From the NCBI GenBank assembly GCA_905178155.1, contig CAJINV010000016.1:620001-684000 (forward strand): a stretch of DNA of 64,000 nucleotides. Direction: 5' to 3'. Both the position numbers and the translations under genes were made by a program. How positions within the stretch are numbered: the stretch's first letter is position 1; each line of letters begins with the position of its first letter. This document shows, piece by piece, positions 12,001 through 21,936 of this stretch. Source of the DNA: Amoebophrya sp. A120. Its lineage: Eukaryota > Sar > Dinophyceae > Syndiniales > Amoebophryaceae. The notes below the pieces were generated by a model. It was given only the letters and a program-made list of their open reading frames with translations. It was not told the DNA's origin and made no database searches.

Positions 12001-14872
12001 AGCTTCCTCTGGAAACACGAGCGCGGCTTTGACGCTTTCCAGCTCGCTGTCATGCAGCGGTGCATACGCGATCGCCGTCTCCCGTCGAAACTGGTTTGGG
12101 GAATAGCTGCTTGGCGGTACAACTATGCGGTCCAGCAGCTCGGCTCCTTCCCCGCCGCACCCGAGATAATGAGCGCTGCTGTCCCTCGGATCATATTGAT
12201 GAGCATAATTCAAAGCGGTGGGTGTCGTGGTGTGGACATTTTCATAACCCCCCCCGCCCGCGCCCCCGAGAAGCCCAGCGTCTGCTGCATCGTTGTGCTG
12301 GAGACTTGTCACTTGTGTGCTGCCGTCGGAGAAGATTATACCGTGGTCAACATGTTGATAACCTTCTCGACAAACCGTGGCTCCGCCTTCATCCCTTGTC
12401 GCACCATAATGTTGATGCTGCTGTTCCTTGTTACTATTCAACAATTTTTCTTGCTCCACCAACAGGTTCGCGGCACTGCAGGCCTGCGCCAGGTCGTGGA
12501 ACGGCTGGCGCTGTTTGTCCTCGTCCTTCAGCTTCGAGGTCTTTTTCGGTTTTGTGGTTTTCTCCTTGTAATAAGTCCCGCTTTTCTTCTCTTTCTCCAT
12601 TTCTTTCGCAATCCACGCGTCGGAAACTTCCTTCAGAAATTGGCTCATAATCCCCTTCCGGCACACCTTGAAGCTCATCAGAAACGCGACCAGCATCGGG
12701 AAAGCTAATTCCCAGAAGATTTCGAAGCCGAAGACCTTTGTGAAATACAGCGCCCAGTCGTCGTCGAACTCGTACTGGTTTTGCGAAACCAGGATGAAGT
12801 TGACAAACACCAACTGCGAAAACGCCGGCAGGAAAAAGACCCCGGCAAGGACACCCGCCGCTTGGAAGGAGGCGAGGGCGACGAGCAGACGGAGGTAAAT
12901 ATTCTTGTCGTACTTTTCTTTGCAGTTAGAAACGGCTGATGATGTTGCACTAGGTCTCTTCTTGTTCTTCTTGACCCACTTCCGGTTATACGGCGGAAAG
13001 AGTCGGCGCTTTATTTCCGGACGGTGCAGATCGGGGAAGAGAGCATGTCCCGCGCCGGCAGGGGATTCACGAACAATACCACGACCGCCTGCTGATCCTC
13101 CCGGGGGAGAGGTACAAGGAGCAGGGAGGTTATTGCTGTCGTTCTCAGCATGGTTTTTTCGGTTTGAAGCCGTATCCTCTGCGGGCATGTTGATATCTTT
13201 TTCCAGCCCAGCAACACGATCATCTGCCGCTCCTCCTTCCGGACCGTCTTCTTCACCCCCCGCCCAAAAAGCCCACCACAGCGGATCCCCTTTCACTTCC
13301 ATGTCGCCTGTGGGCGCCACATTTTTTGTCGTCGCGCCACTGTTTGCAAGTATCCTGTTGCGAGTAGTACAGCCGTCCTTTAATATTTCCTCGCCAGTGG
13401 TACAGCGTCCACTTTGCAGCTGCGCGCTAGAATTATACAGCCCGGAAGTAGAACTGTACTGCTTCCGCGCCCTCCATTCCACCATCTCCAAATGCTCTTC
13501 CACCAGCTTCGCCGCCAAGGCTTCGACTTTGGATTCGAACAGCCACCTGCGCCGGAGCCTTTCCTTCCGTTTGGCAATTTCCATGGGGTGTCTGAAGTCA
13601 AACAACAGCCTCGCGAGGCTGCGGTGCTTCGACATCATCGCATCGGAAAAATCGCGGTCGCGCCAGCTCGCGGCCTCCGTCTCCGCCAGTTTACTCAGCG
13701 CTTCCAACTGCGGCAGAAGGCTTTCGATATCCTGTGTAAAAACGTCCCAAGAGCCCCACAGTCATAAGCTGAGAGCTGAGCAACACAGATCCAGAAAATA
13801 AGCATGGCTGTTGCAGCGCTTGAAGACAAATTTCTTGGGCTCGCAATGTAATTATCCTATGTAGCAGCTAGTGCAGCCGCATGGACAATCGATACGACCC
13901 TTATGTCCTGATTCTAGCATGACCACAAACTCCCATACAGCATTGGAATGAAATACCTGCAATGCTCATGATGTGGCAGCACATGAGAAATAACTACTTA
14001 GGCATGCAGATTTTCCGGACAACTCTGGGATCATGGTGACCACGTTTTTACACTGCATATTCGGCGAGAATTCGTTGTCGAAAATTTTCTTCCGCAACGG
14101 AGAGTGAGGAAGAGCTGGACGAGGCCCGCGTCCATTGTGACACAGTCCTCATTCCCGCGTTGTCATACAAAAGCTTTTGCTGCTCCAAAGTCAACCCCTC
14201 CCGGCCATAGTCGATGGCTCCGGGGACATCCAGGAAAGGCCCGCCGGGGGACGCTGTTGCATACCAAGCCTTTCTGTAGTTGTTCCCATGCTGGTGGACC
14301 GCCGGAAAAAGCGCGGGGCTGTCTGCCTGGTGATGGTCAATCGTGGAGAGAGGCAGTGCAGCGGAGGATGATGATGGTTCTTGCACAGCTAGTACGGCGG
14401 GATCATCTTCCTGCTGAATTCTTGACATCCATGCAGGCTTTAATATTTTCCGCCCGAACCACGAGGCGAGCGCATGCATCTTTTCCTGCGCAGAATCCTG
14501 GGTCGTGTGTCTCGCCCCCTGCAGTGCCGCGGAACCGACCAAAAAGGGCTTTTGCGGTGGCACAGTACAAACCAAGCTCGGGTCTCGGGTGTAGTACTCC
14601 TCTGCGGTCGTGTAGTAATTTTCCCCAGTTCCTCTCGCAGTCATGGTGGTCTGCGTCGTGCGGTTTTTCTTGACAGCGTTGTTTGGCATTGGCACAGGCC
14701 CCCCGTCCTTGCAGCTAGTACGGACGGGGAACAAGTTTTGCGTGCAGGACCGAAGAACAGCCACTTTATCCGCTTCGTCTCCGGGCCACGCTGGGGTTCG
14801 CCCCCGCACGACCAAATCGCTCAGCCGGGTTGGTACGCGATTAACATTGGCCGAATCCAACAATAGCGGCAC
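1..14872 (-). CDS. Gene A: giant multi-pass membrane protein, unknown function, C-terminus beyond window
   Basis: I do not recognise this protein. Exons on the minus strand are 14872-14060, 13722-8770, 8512-8457 joined to 5801-2011, 1742-1687, 1418-919 and 591 to the window edge. Joined by the element-plus-5-bp rule they give one frame of about 3,586 codons. Hydrophobic segments near residues 548-625 (three likely membrane spans, around 12.65-12.89 kb) and near 1235-1260 (around 10.8 kb) make it a membrane protein. Between them lie long acidic, Ser- and Gln-rich stretches and a Lys-rich coiled region (around 10.3-10.4 kb). The 5.8-4.2 kb part is Cys- and aromatic-rich and looks folded; 2.1-3.5 kb is low complexity with an acidic run. 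The 5' end is unresolved: the exon is open back to about 14.94 kb, where an in-frame TGA stops it; 14872 is a GTG, and the first in-frame ATG is at 14689. An upstream exon is possible. The frame is still open at base 1. Confidence 0.75.
597..918. mobile_element. Introner element IE-3 (intron of gene A)
   Basis: Ends TATCGTAAGGAAAAATCC and its inverse; TSD GGTTG at 592-596 and 919-923. Removing it with one repeat joins ...EQ to PSST... in frame. The interior carries several TTGTCATGC-like words. Confidence 0.85.
1424..1686. mobile_element. Introner element IE-1 (intron of gene A)
   Basis: TIRs with the GTCTGGGTCTGG core; TSD CTCCA on both sides (1419-1423, 1687-1691). Excision joins STGVE to NFYKDF in frame. 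Confidence 0.9.
1748..2010. mobile_element. Introner element IE-1 (intron of gene A)
   Basis: TIRs TATGAAATGC / GCATTTGATA with the IE-1 core; TSD TCACG. It is separated from the previous element by an exon of only about 60 bp. Excision joins FVKSYVI to VGTLDS. Confidence 0.92.
5887..6580. mobile_element. ~700-bp non-autonomous TIR element, copy 1
   Basis: Bounded by GTAGTGAGGTC and its inverse GACCTCACTAC. It shows no transposase-like reading frame. Internal inverted pieces include the CATGCTATGG / CCATAGCATG pair and GGCGCC-rich stems. Essentially identical to copy 2 at 7749-8442; diverged relative at 30381-31083. Confidence 0.8.
6661..7636. mobile_element. ~980-bp TIR element carrying a 39-bp tandem array
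   Basis: The left end CAAGGGAGTCAAGTTCAAAA (6661-6680) is repeated inverted with few changes at 7618-7636. It separates the two halves of the gene A composite. It also carries a short (GC)n hairpin near 6750-6775. Only one copy is seen in the window, so mobility is inferred from the inverted ends. Confidence 0.5.
6847..7345. repeat. 39-bp tandem repeat, about 12.5 copies
   Basis: The unit contains TTTCCCTCATCGAAGGAAA, itself partly palindromic. The period is a multiple of three and copies have no indels, so both strands stay open: 13-residue repeats of the SFDEGKLKWxLQI type on minus and STFPHRRKxE-type on plus. I see no start, codon pattern or exon context that makes it a gene. Confidence 0.85.
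7749..8442. mobile_element. ~700-bp non-autonomous TIR element, copy 2
   Basis: Same ends and interior as 5887-6580; long reading frames inside the two copies translate identically. This indicates very recent duplication, gene conversion or an assembly duplication of the 1,862-bp unit. Confidence 0.8.
8518..8769. mobile_element. Introner element IE-8 (intron of gene A)
   Basis: About 35-bp TIRs containing CAGCTGTTACAATCTCAAAC; begins TATA, ends TATA; TSD CGCTG / CGCCG. Excision joins EETA to LEWILAEL in frame. Only member of this TIR family in the window. A GTATA...ATACAG reading gives GT-AG ends but breaks the frame. Confidence 0.85.
13728..14059. mobile_element. Introner element IE-2 (intron of gene A)
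   Basis: Ends TATCCTGTGTAAAAACGTCC and TTTTTACACTGCATA; TSD TTCGA / TTCGG. Excision joins RQRILAE to SLLPQLEALS in frame. Confidence 0.88.
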
Positions 14873-14949
14873 CGGCGGCGCGTCGGGTTTTCTGCCGCCG
14901 GCGTCTGGAGAAGCGAGAGGGGAACTAGGAGCGTATTGTGGTGGAAATC

Positions 14950-15161
14950 ACGATCAGTAGCGTTGGGTCTAATGAGATTGTCGTAAATCAGAAACATGCC
15001 TAACCACGACATCCCCCACCAGACACTTTCAACACATGAAATAATTACTGATATCTGGCGTCAGTTCGATTTCTGTTGAAGACCGTAGTCTGTCCTCGCA
15101 TGTTCAATTATATCTCAGGAGACATATAACGAAGTCAGCACCATATTTTTCACCATCAGAC
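14950..15161. other. Intergenic gap between genes A and B
   Basis: About 200 bp between the open frame of A and the stop of B. A short minus-strand frame starting at an ATG at 15012 (MSWLGMFLIYDN...) could be a first exon of gene A, but I found no junction that puts it in phase. Confidence 0.4.
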
Positions 15162-16756
15162 CTAACTTTTGACCAGTGTGTCATGACACGCGCATAAAAA
15201 TACAAGCTCTCCTCGCCGCGAATTCAACAGTCTTGTTGTTCCCGCGCCTGCCGCGTTGCTCTTCCTAGCGCGGCGCTTCGTGGGAGCACCGCTGGAAGTA
15301 TCTTTGAGAGGCACGTGGTACTTTTTCATTTCGCGCCTCTTTGACTTCTTTATTCTTGGTGCTCCGGGCTTTTTTTGGGGCGTCCTTCCGTCGAATATGA
15401 CCGGATCCCGAGGCACCGCATCATGCCCTACCTCGTCACGACCACAAGCACTGGGACCCAGACCGACCGCTCCTTCGTTCTCCGTGCGGCAAACAACGGG
15501 TCGGTTAGTATCGCCACTGGAAGAACGGCGCGGGACATCAGGAGCAGGTGCTGCACCACTACAACCGGGCACGGGGACGTCGATTGGAGGTGTGCTACCT
15601 TTCTGGCTCGCGACCTTCTCCGACACTTGCGTGGAGCTTTGACCGGTTTTGCTGCTACTAGTAAAAGTCGTGCTGGGCGGTAGTTTATGCCGATTCCGAT
15701 AAAACTCGATCTCTAGGTCCTCTGCTGGGAGGATGCATTTATACACTTGTGATCATGCTCACTCACTACGAGTCAGACAAAATTCTTCTTTACATGCGTA
15801 AGAGTGTCATGCTGGGCGGCCTTGCATAATTCCAGACATGGCCAGGTACTAGATTCAACAGACTGCATGACAATAACAACCATCTGCGGTCTACTTCCAG
15901 CTGAACCTGGTATCATCATTTTTGCAATTACATACAGCTGGCCGACGGGAAACGGCGTCATTCGTTTTTCGGTCCGAGGCGGGAAACAGGCCGGCCCGTA
16001 GTTCTGCCCCCGGCGCGAAAACGAAAACGCGGACTCAAATGTGTTTGCCGGATCGGTGTTGAAAATTGCGAAAGCCGACCCACCAAAAGAGTTGTTTTCC
16101 ATGTACAACGAATTGCGAGATTCAGCGCGCTGCAAATTGGAGTTACCGCTGCCGCTCCGACTGGACGAGATAATATTTCCTGCCGGGCCAGCTGCGAACG
16201 AAACATTCGGGTTGGACGCTTGGGAAACCGCGGGAGGTGGAAGAAAAAACTCGGGGGCCCCTGTAGTTGTACTACCCCGTTCATCTTGCACAACCCCAAC
16301 TGCATGTGGTGGAGCGCGGGTGTTGCTATATTCCACTGCGCGGCTGGAGGAGCTCGAGCAACTTGAGCTACTAGAACTTGATGAACTATGGTTATTTCCA
16401 CTAAAAACGCTAGACCTCCGGGCTGTGTCGTTCGCTTTTGGTTTTGTCGCTCCTCTGTTCCTTACCACATTAAACGGCACAACAACCTCCGGCAGCCACA
16501 GACCGCGGGATGAAGTCTGGGGCGGAGGAACTACAACTTCCGCGTTAGCTGTGTTTGCTGTCGTCCCGCATGATGGAGGTGGACTAGCTGCGGGAGCAGC
16601 GTGGTTGGGTACCGGCTGCGCTTGGTCGTTCTGCTCGTAATTAACATTTCTGTCGTCTCTGCGACAGCTCGACGAGCTGCTACTGCTGCAGCCGGTGTTT
16701 GTCCCGCCGCCAAAGGGCGGTTGTAGTGGCAGCTCCTTCTTGTTGCCACTACTCAT
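15162..16756 (-). CDS. Gene B: Ser-rich low-complexity protein of unknown function
   Basis: Two exons, 16756-15935 and 15734-15162, give 464 aa ending in a stop. I chose the ATG at 16756; the frame is open further upstream but has no earlier ATG. The first half is very rich in Ser (runs of 7-10), Pro, Gly and Asn and looks disordered. A better-ordered stretch spans the junction (FPVGQL then ILPAEDLEIEFYRNR). The C-terminal part is basic (KKSKRREMKK), like a nuclear or nucleic-acid-binding tail. No family was recognised. It lies head to tail upstream of gene A, about 200 bp away. Confidence 0.6.
15740..15934. mobile_element. Degenerate introner element (intron of gene B)
   Basis: Starts TATACAC, ends TTACATA, and contains TTGTGATCATGC and GTGTCATGC words. 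The TSD is not preserved. Excision with 5 bp still keeps gene B in frame, so I read it as an old IE. Confidence 0.6.
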
Positions 16757-18187
16757 GCTGGGCTCTACTATGTACTTGCCGACGAAGCTACTTCGGTATC
16801 GATAGAAGCAGCCCCGGTGTGGTGCCAGATTTTCTCCGGCTGCTCGACAAAAGGAGAGATGGGTACTACTATTCCACCTCACTCCCTAAAACCGCGCGTG
16901 GACGGGGTGAGTATCAAAAAGTGCGCAAGTTGACAACGATCGATCCCCTCCTCGTGAGGAAGAAATTATCATACTCATCTCCAGCGGTGCCGTTTCCAGC
17001 GATATTGTCGTTTTTCAGCGCCCCCTGAGGTCGGTGTCCTTCTCGGCATGGCTACACTGACGTACCGGTTTTAGAAGTGCGACCCATGTCTGATATTGAC
17101 CCGTGGGGTGCTGGCGTTCTCAACTATCTGCTCCGCCCGTATCTTACAGGTGCGGCTTTTGCCGCGGCGAGACGGATATATATCCGTGGTGAACGGCATC
17201 GCAACAACCGCAAGCGTACCCGTGTCTCCATATGCCCCGAAGTTGTGCCGTGTGATTCCTCGAGGTTTTGAATTCAGTGCTTCGTCTTTGCACATGTTCT
17301 TTATCGAAAAGGCATCTAGCGTACTACTGGATCGAAGGAAAAGAGGGGAACTTTGCCCCAATCTTAATTCAGTACTGCATTCAATCATGGAACTACATGA
17401 ATGCTATGAGCACCAAGGGTACAACTACGCGACACTCTAGAAGCGGCTACTTCGTTTAAAATCCACCTTCACCGCACAAAAAAACGCTTGGCCAGCGTCC
17501 CTCACTTCAGAACCATTCACGTGTCTAAAAACGATTGCCAAAACGTGGCCGCGAATAAAAATTTCTCTTGGCACAAAAATGCCGCCGCGCCCTCCTCTCT
17601 TTCGCCGACGTCGATTATTCAGAACCAAAAAAAAAAGGAAACGCCGCGCGTAAGGCAACGACATGAAACATCAACATGCTCGCGTTTCGCGTCAGAAGGT
17701 GATCGTGGATCCATCTTGGGTTTATCAAAAACCGCTACTCAAGTCACTGATCCCGATCTGCTTCGCTTGATCTTGAAAAGTTGTCGCAGTGACCTTTCAC
17801 GAGAACAAACTCACGGCATCATGCACTACGTCAACTGCATCGACGCGCACATGTAAACGGCAACTTATTTCTCCCTGCGTTCTGCTGGGAGAACTTTTCT
17901 TTTGTTTATTTGGTACTTTTAGCTTCATCTCCTCAACTCAAATAACATCGTACAAGTGGTTTATTGTCCAACAGATGTCAGAGAGCTCATTCCCAGTTCA
18001 TAGAGCTTTCTGCTGTTAGCAGGAGCTCCTTTAGTAGAGAAGAGTCAAACAAATTCGTATTGTACAAACGTTTAACAACAAAGTCCAGAAGCCGATAGTA
18101 AAAATCCCAAACTAACTAAGCGCCGCTCTACTAGCGCTTCATGCATTTTACAGATTCTGTTTCCTCTCGTCGTGGTCCCCGCTTTTC
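16757..18187. other. Intergenic region between genes B and C
   Basis: About 1.4 kb with only short frames (at most ~120 codons) that lack IE-type introns or recognisable motifs. It contains a 14-bp perfect palindrome CGGATATATATCCG near 17175. It presumably holds the promoter of B and the 3' end of C; no signal could be assigned. Confidence 0.5.
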
Positions 18188-19298
18188 TTAATACCCCTCG
18201 CGGTATTCGCTCGCGTTGAAATTGAGCACGCGCCCTTTCTGGTCCATTTTCGGAATTGGGACGATCGGGACTTCTCTTGCAGGCCGAAATGGCTTATCAA
18301 ATGTAAAAATGTCTGGGTCTGGAACAAAGCAATCTGTCATGCTTAACAGACTGCGCGACAAAGCAATCTGTCATGCTAAATCTCAATCATATAAAAATCT
18401 GTGTTGCATGATTCCCAAAAGCTGTTCGCTTTTGACCTATATCGAGAGGCAGTTTCTCATGCAGGATAGGCATGATAGAACGCTCACAGAATCTGTCATG
18501 CTATGTCCTGCATACCAGACCTCATGGGTCATGCAAAATATGCATGACAAACGCGGCACTCTTCCAGACCCAGACATTTTTGCATTTCATATGGCTCGGG
18601 CGGGTACATTTTCTGTTGTATAATTGCATATCGATTCCTACGATTTTTTCGTATTGCATAACAGCCAGAAATACCTTAATTTCTCATGCACCGGTCCAAG
18701 CACTATGTATTTCATGCAATCGCCTTCAACCACAAAAGTTGAAAAATACGTTGGTGACAATATCATGTCGTTTCACGCGTTCCGGATTCTCCGCAACTTC
18801 CAATTTCCAATACTGATCCTTGTAACCCACCAAATTTGCCATGTTGGTATCCGAAAATTGTTGCGTTGTGACGCCCGCGGGTCTGTGATTTTTTGGAAGA
18901 TCATGTGTGTTCGCATCAAGAACAAAGTTCTCTGGAGGGAACGAGAGAAACTACATTCGAATCGAAACTCTTGCAGTGTGAAATCCAAATTCATCCTGTC
19001 TCACACAACAACGACGACCAAAAGGTTGCTGTAGAGGAGCAGCCAAAGGCACATCTACACGACCGTGCTTCAAATACCTTTGGTCGATGGTGTTCTCCAC
19101 CGTCGGTCCCTTCAGTTTGTGTGGTTCCTTGGGGAGAAAGAACAAATTTTTTCTCGTCTGGTAGCGCCCGGAGCCGCGCAGGGTGGTCTCCGCGCCCGGT
19201 GGGTACCGGTGGTCCGCGAGCGGGTACAGTTCCGGAAATCCGTCCGCTGGGAAGGCGGTCGGTGGCTTGCTCGCGGAAGACGAGGGCGCTGCGGCCAT
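18188..19298 (-). CDS. Gene C: small protein of unknown function
   Basis: Proposed exons 19298-19019, 18931-18763, 18613-18592 and 18289-18188 give 190 aa ending in EYREGY and a stop. The ATG at 19298 begins MAAAPSSSASKP. The middle exon (NFVLDANTHDLPKNHRP... LVGYKDQYWKLEV) and the last one (VPIVPIPKMDQKGRVLNF) look well conserved, with no membrane span or known motif. The first intron (18932-19018, GT-AG) is my best guess: the plain frame hits a TAG there, and this junction is the one that keeps phase. The other two introns are IEs. No known family was recognised. Confidence 0.55.
18295..18591. mobile_element. Introner element IE-1 (intron of gene C)
   Basis: TIRs with GTCTGGGTCTGG; perfect TSD TGGCT. 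Excision joins MYPPEP to FRPAREV. It contains an internal duplication of the CAATCTGTCATGCT segment (around 18329-18376), which makes it longer than most IE-1 copies. Confidence 0.9.
18619..18762. mobile_element. Probable degenerate introner element (intron of gene C)
   Basis: Starts TATAATTGC, ends GACAATA, and contains TCATGC words. The TSD has decayed. Removal of element plus 5 bp keeps frame (RH-EKMYPPEP); a GT-AG alternative shifted by a few bases also keeps frame. Confidence 0.5.
18932..19018 (-). other. Tentative GT-AG intron of gene C
   Basis: Donor TTTG|GTCGTCG and acceptor CCTCCAG|AGAAC skip an in-frame TAG at about 18946. Chosen by phase only; other donors upstream are possible. 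Confidence 0.4.
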
Positions 19299-21936
19299 TG
19301 TGACGATGTGGTGATGAGTTTCTAGTGAGGCGGGGGGAAACAGGCGAAGGTGGGATCTAATTGCTGAAATTAGAAGTTTGTGTTGGTTGAGGCACTTATC
19401 TCTTGCATTTGTTCCGATACTGTTGCTGTACAAGTGCTGCAGAAGCATGAATCGAAGCCTGCATCGAGTAGGCATAGACGGTCTCTCACTCTCACTGTCG
19501 TTAGGTATGTAGTGCGTGCGTGCCTCTCAGAACCGGTTGCGCGAACACCGCACGAGTCGACCGAAGATGAGGAGGCCCGACACGCCAAGGTAAAAGCAGC
19601 CTCCGGCAACTACCTCGAATGGCGGCGCCAAAAGCTGGCGGTAGAAAAAAATCGCTACCCTCGCAAAGCGGAAGTTGCTATAGGGCACCAACGCGGCAGC
19701 GCGGTGCCGGGCAGCCAATCCAGCGGGCCGGCCGGGGCGCCGGTTCGCCCCGGCGCCTCCCCCTTCCGGAGCCGGACGGGGCCGCAACCAGAGGGCGCCT
19801 TGGGCCAGAAAAACCTGCGGGCCGCTGGCCTGGCGCGGCCGCCCTCCTTGGCGGGCCGGCGGCCACTCGCGCCCCCTGTACTGGGGCCCGCCGGTGCGAT
19901 GTCGCGGGCCCTTCCCTTGGGAAGGGAAAAGGCGGCGGGCTGCGCTCCCCGCGGGGGCGGGCCGCGGCGCGGCGCCTGGTCGGCAAGCGCGCGCCGCGCT
20001 GGCCCGCTGATTGCGCGCCGGCGGCTGGGTTCGCCGCGGCCAGGGACGTCGCCCGCGCGCCTTAGCGGCGCCCCGCCTTGCTTTTATTTTGCACACAAGG
20101 GCGCCCGCCCATCCCGTGTCGTTCTCCGCGTTGCCGCCTGGCGAATGCCCCGGCGCCGGCAGCAGGCCTGCAGAAGGCTTCCCCCTTTGCGCTCCGAGCC
20201 CCCTGCTAGTTGGCCGCCTCCATTACGTGCCGCGGCGAATACGTTCGCCGTAGCCCCCTGGCCATCCGTAGCCCACTACCCGCCACCGCGTCGCCCCGCA
20301 AACATCTGCGCGACCGCCATCCCCGTGGTCTGGATCTGGCAGCAGGGCCATCTCGGTAGTGGTGTGCTTGGAGGGATGCCGCAGCCGCACGGCAAGCACT
20401 TACAGGCGTCGCCAAAGCAGTAGACCACACCGGCCGACCAACCTGGGCCAGGCGGGAGGCGCATGTCTGCGCAGTGGGTCCCCAGTGATCCAATCGGTCT
20501 CGAATGTCTAGCCATGTGGCCACAAGTCGGGGAGCGCCGCGAATGAAGCCCAGGGAAGAAATCGAAAGAGCACCGCGGCCAATCGCCCGCCGTCTCCAGG
20601 CGGGCCGCCATTTTTGGCGGGCCTTTCTCGCCGGCGGCGATGGCGCGGGCTTTTCCGCAGCTCCGCCGCTTCTTTGCTCTCCTTTTTCTCCGGGGGAAAC
20701 TTTTGCGAAGGTCCTCGGAGGGGAGGCCTTTCTCTTCCGATTTTCCCGCGGCCTGTGTCGGCGCCTTGTTGTTGCTCTCGCTTTTCAAATTATTCAAAAT
20801 GTTAAATTAAGCGCGTCCTAAGTGTGTGAACTCGAAGGGAACACAAAAACTCTAGCTAAAGCCTAAAGCTTTAGCCCTCTAAGCGCAGGGCTCGAGAAGA
20901 TCTCAATCTTCGACCTAGAACACGTAGGTGTGTAAACAATCAAGCACAATCTAATATCCGAGCGACCCGTACTGAAAAGTGGCCCGCGACGCTGCGGCGC
21001 TTTCTTTCTCCTTCGCTTGATATCCTTTCATGTTACTACACTTTTAAGCCGTCTGCTGTCATGACATTTGTCGAGTTTTCCGAAACCTGTACCAAAATCC
21101 TCAACCTCCGCGCGAAGCCATCGAGGAATGAATTCACGATTTGATGCAGAGGCTATTGCCTGAAAGTTACGGCTGCACCAGATGCACCATGAAACGACTA
21201 CATCCAATGCATTTACAAGAAACAGTAAACTCGGGCAATCTATCCTACAACAGAAGCAGAAGTTACTTCTTGTTCTTTCTCGCAAATCATCATTTTCAAA
21301 GCTCTACAACTTGCCCCTTAACCACCCTAAAGCAGCAGGGCCCGAAATCAAATACCGTCGAAACAGAAACAAACTTCGCGAGTAGTTGTGCTAATATTAA
21401 ACTCCAATCATCAATTTCGCAGCTGCTGTTCCTCGTGACCATTGGCGAGCCGAGTAACATTACGCCAAGCAATCGCGAGCAACAGTTCACTTGCGCTAAT
21501 ACAATTCTATCAGGTGAGTGTGTGTCGAAAAATGAGAATCAGTAAAAAATTTCCTCGTAATAGTACTTCCACGTGCGCCCCCGTAGTACAGAAAAAATCG
21601 CATTGTTCCCTATTGAATTTCGCCGATTATTGTTGTTGAATTCGCATTACCGTCGATAAAATCTTTATACAAGAAATAGCTGTGGCCGCAACGCACCACA
21701 ATGGCTGAGCATTTTCCAGAGGCATTAGCAGTGTAGCAGTTCTGCGTAAAATGAAAACATTTTGAGGATGTTATAGTAAAAAAGGAAAATTAGCAGCGAA
21801 GTGGAGCCTCCTCCTCTCCCGGAGAAAAAATCCATCCACACTCCAACTCGCATAAATCTGGCCCACCTTCAACGTCTCGGCAAACAAAACTCCGCAGCAT
21901 TTTTCCAAATCGCGCCAGCCTTCCACGGCTGTCTAC
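19299..21936. other. 2.6-kb intergenic region with a GC-rich island
   Basis: Separates the start of gene C from the stop of gene D. Bases 19640-20790 are extremely GC-rich, with many short GC palindromes and dense CGCC/GGCG words. This opens long frames on both strands (up to ~347 codons on plus), which I treat as a composition effect. The flanks, especially 20800-21900, are ordinary to AT-rich. No tRNA, rRNA or snRNA could be recognised. Confidence 0.5.

Noticed and set aside
8722-13707. Treating this frame as a complete gene with its own stop
   Set aside because: The last ~15 codons run into the IE-8 arm; splicing out the element continues the frame. The apparent start at 13707 is a TTG just inside an exon.
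19380-20423. 347-codon plus-strand frame in the GC island
   Set aside because: Composition is Ala/Gly/Pro/Arg as expected from GC-rich DNA, several frames are open at once, and there are no introns or motifs.
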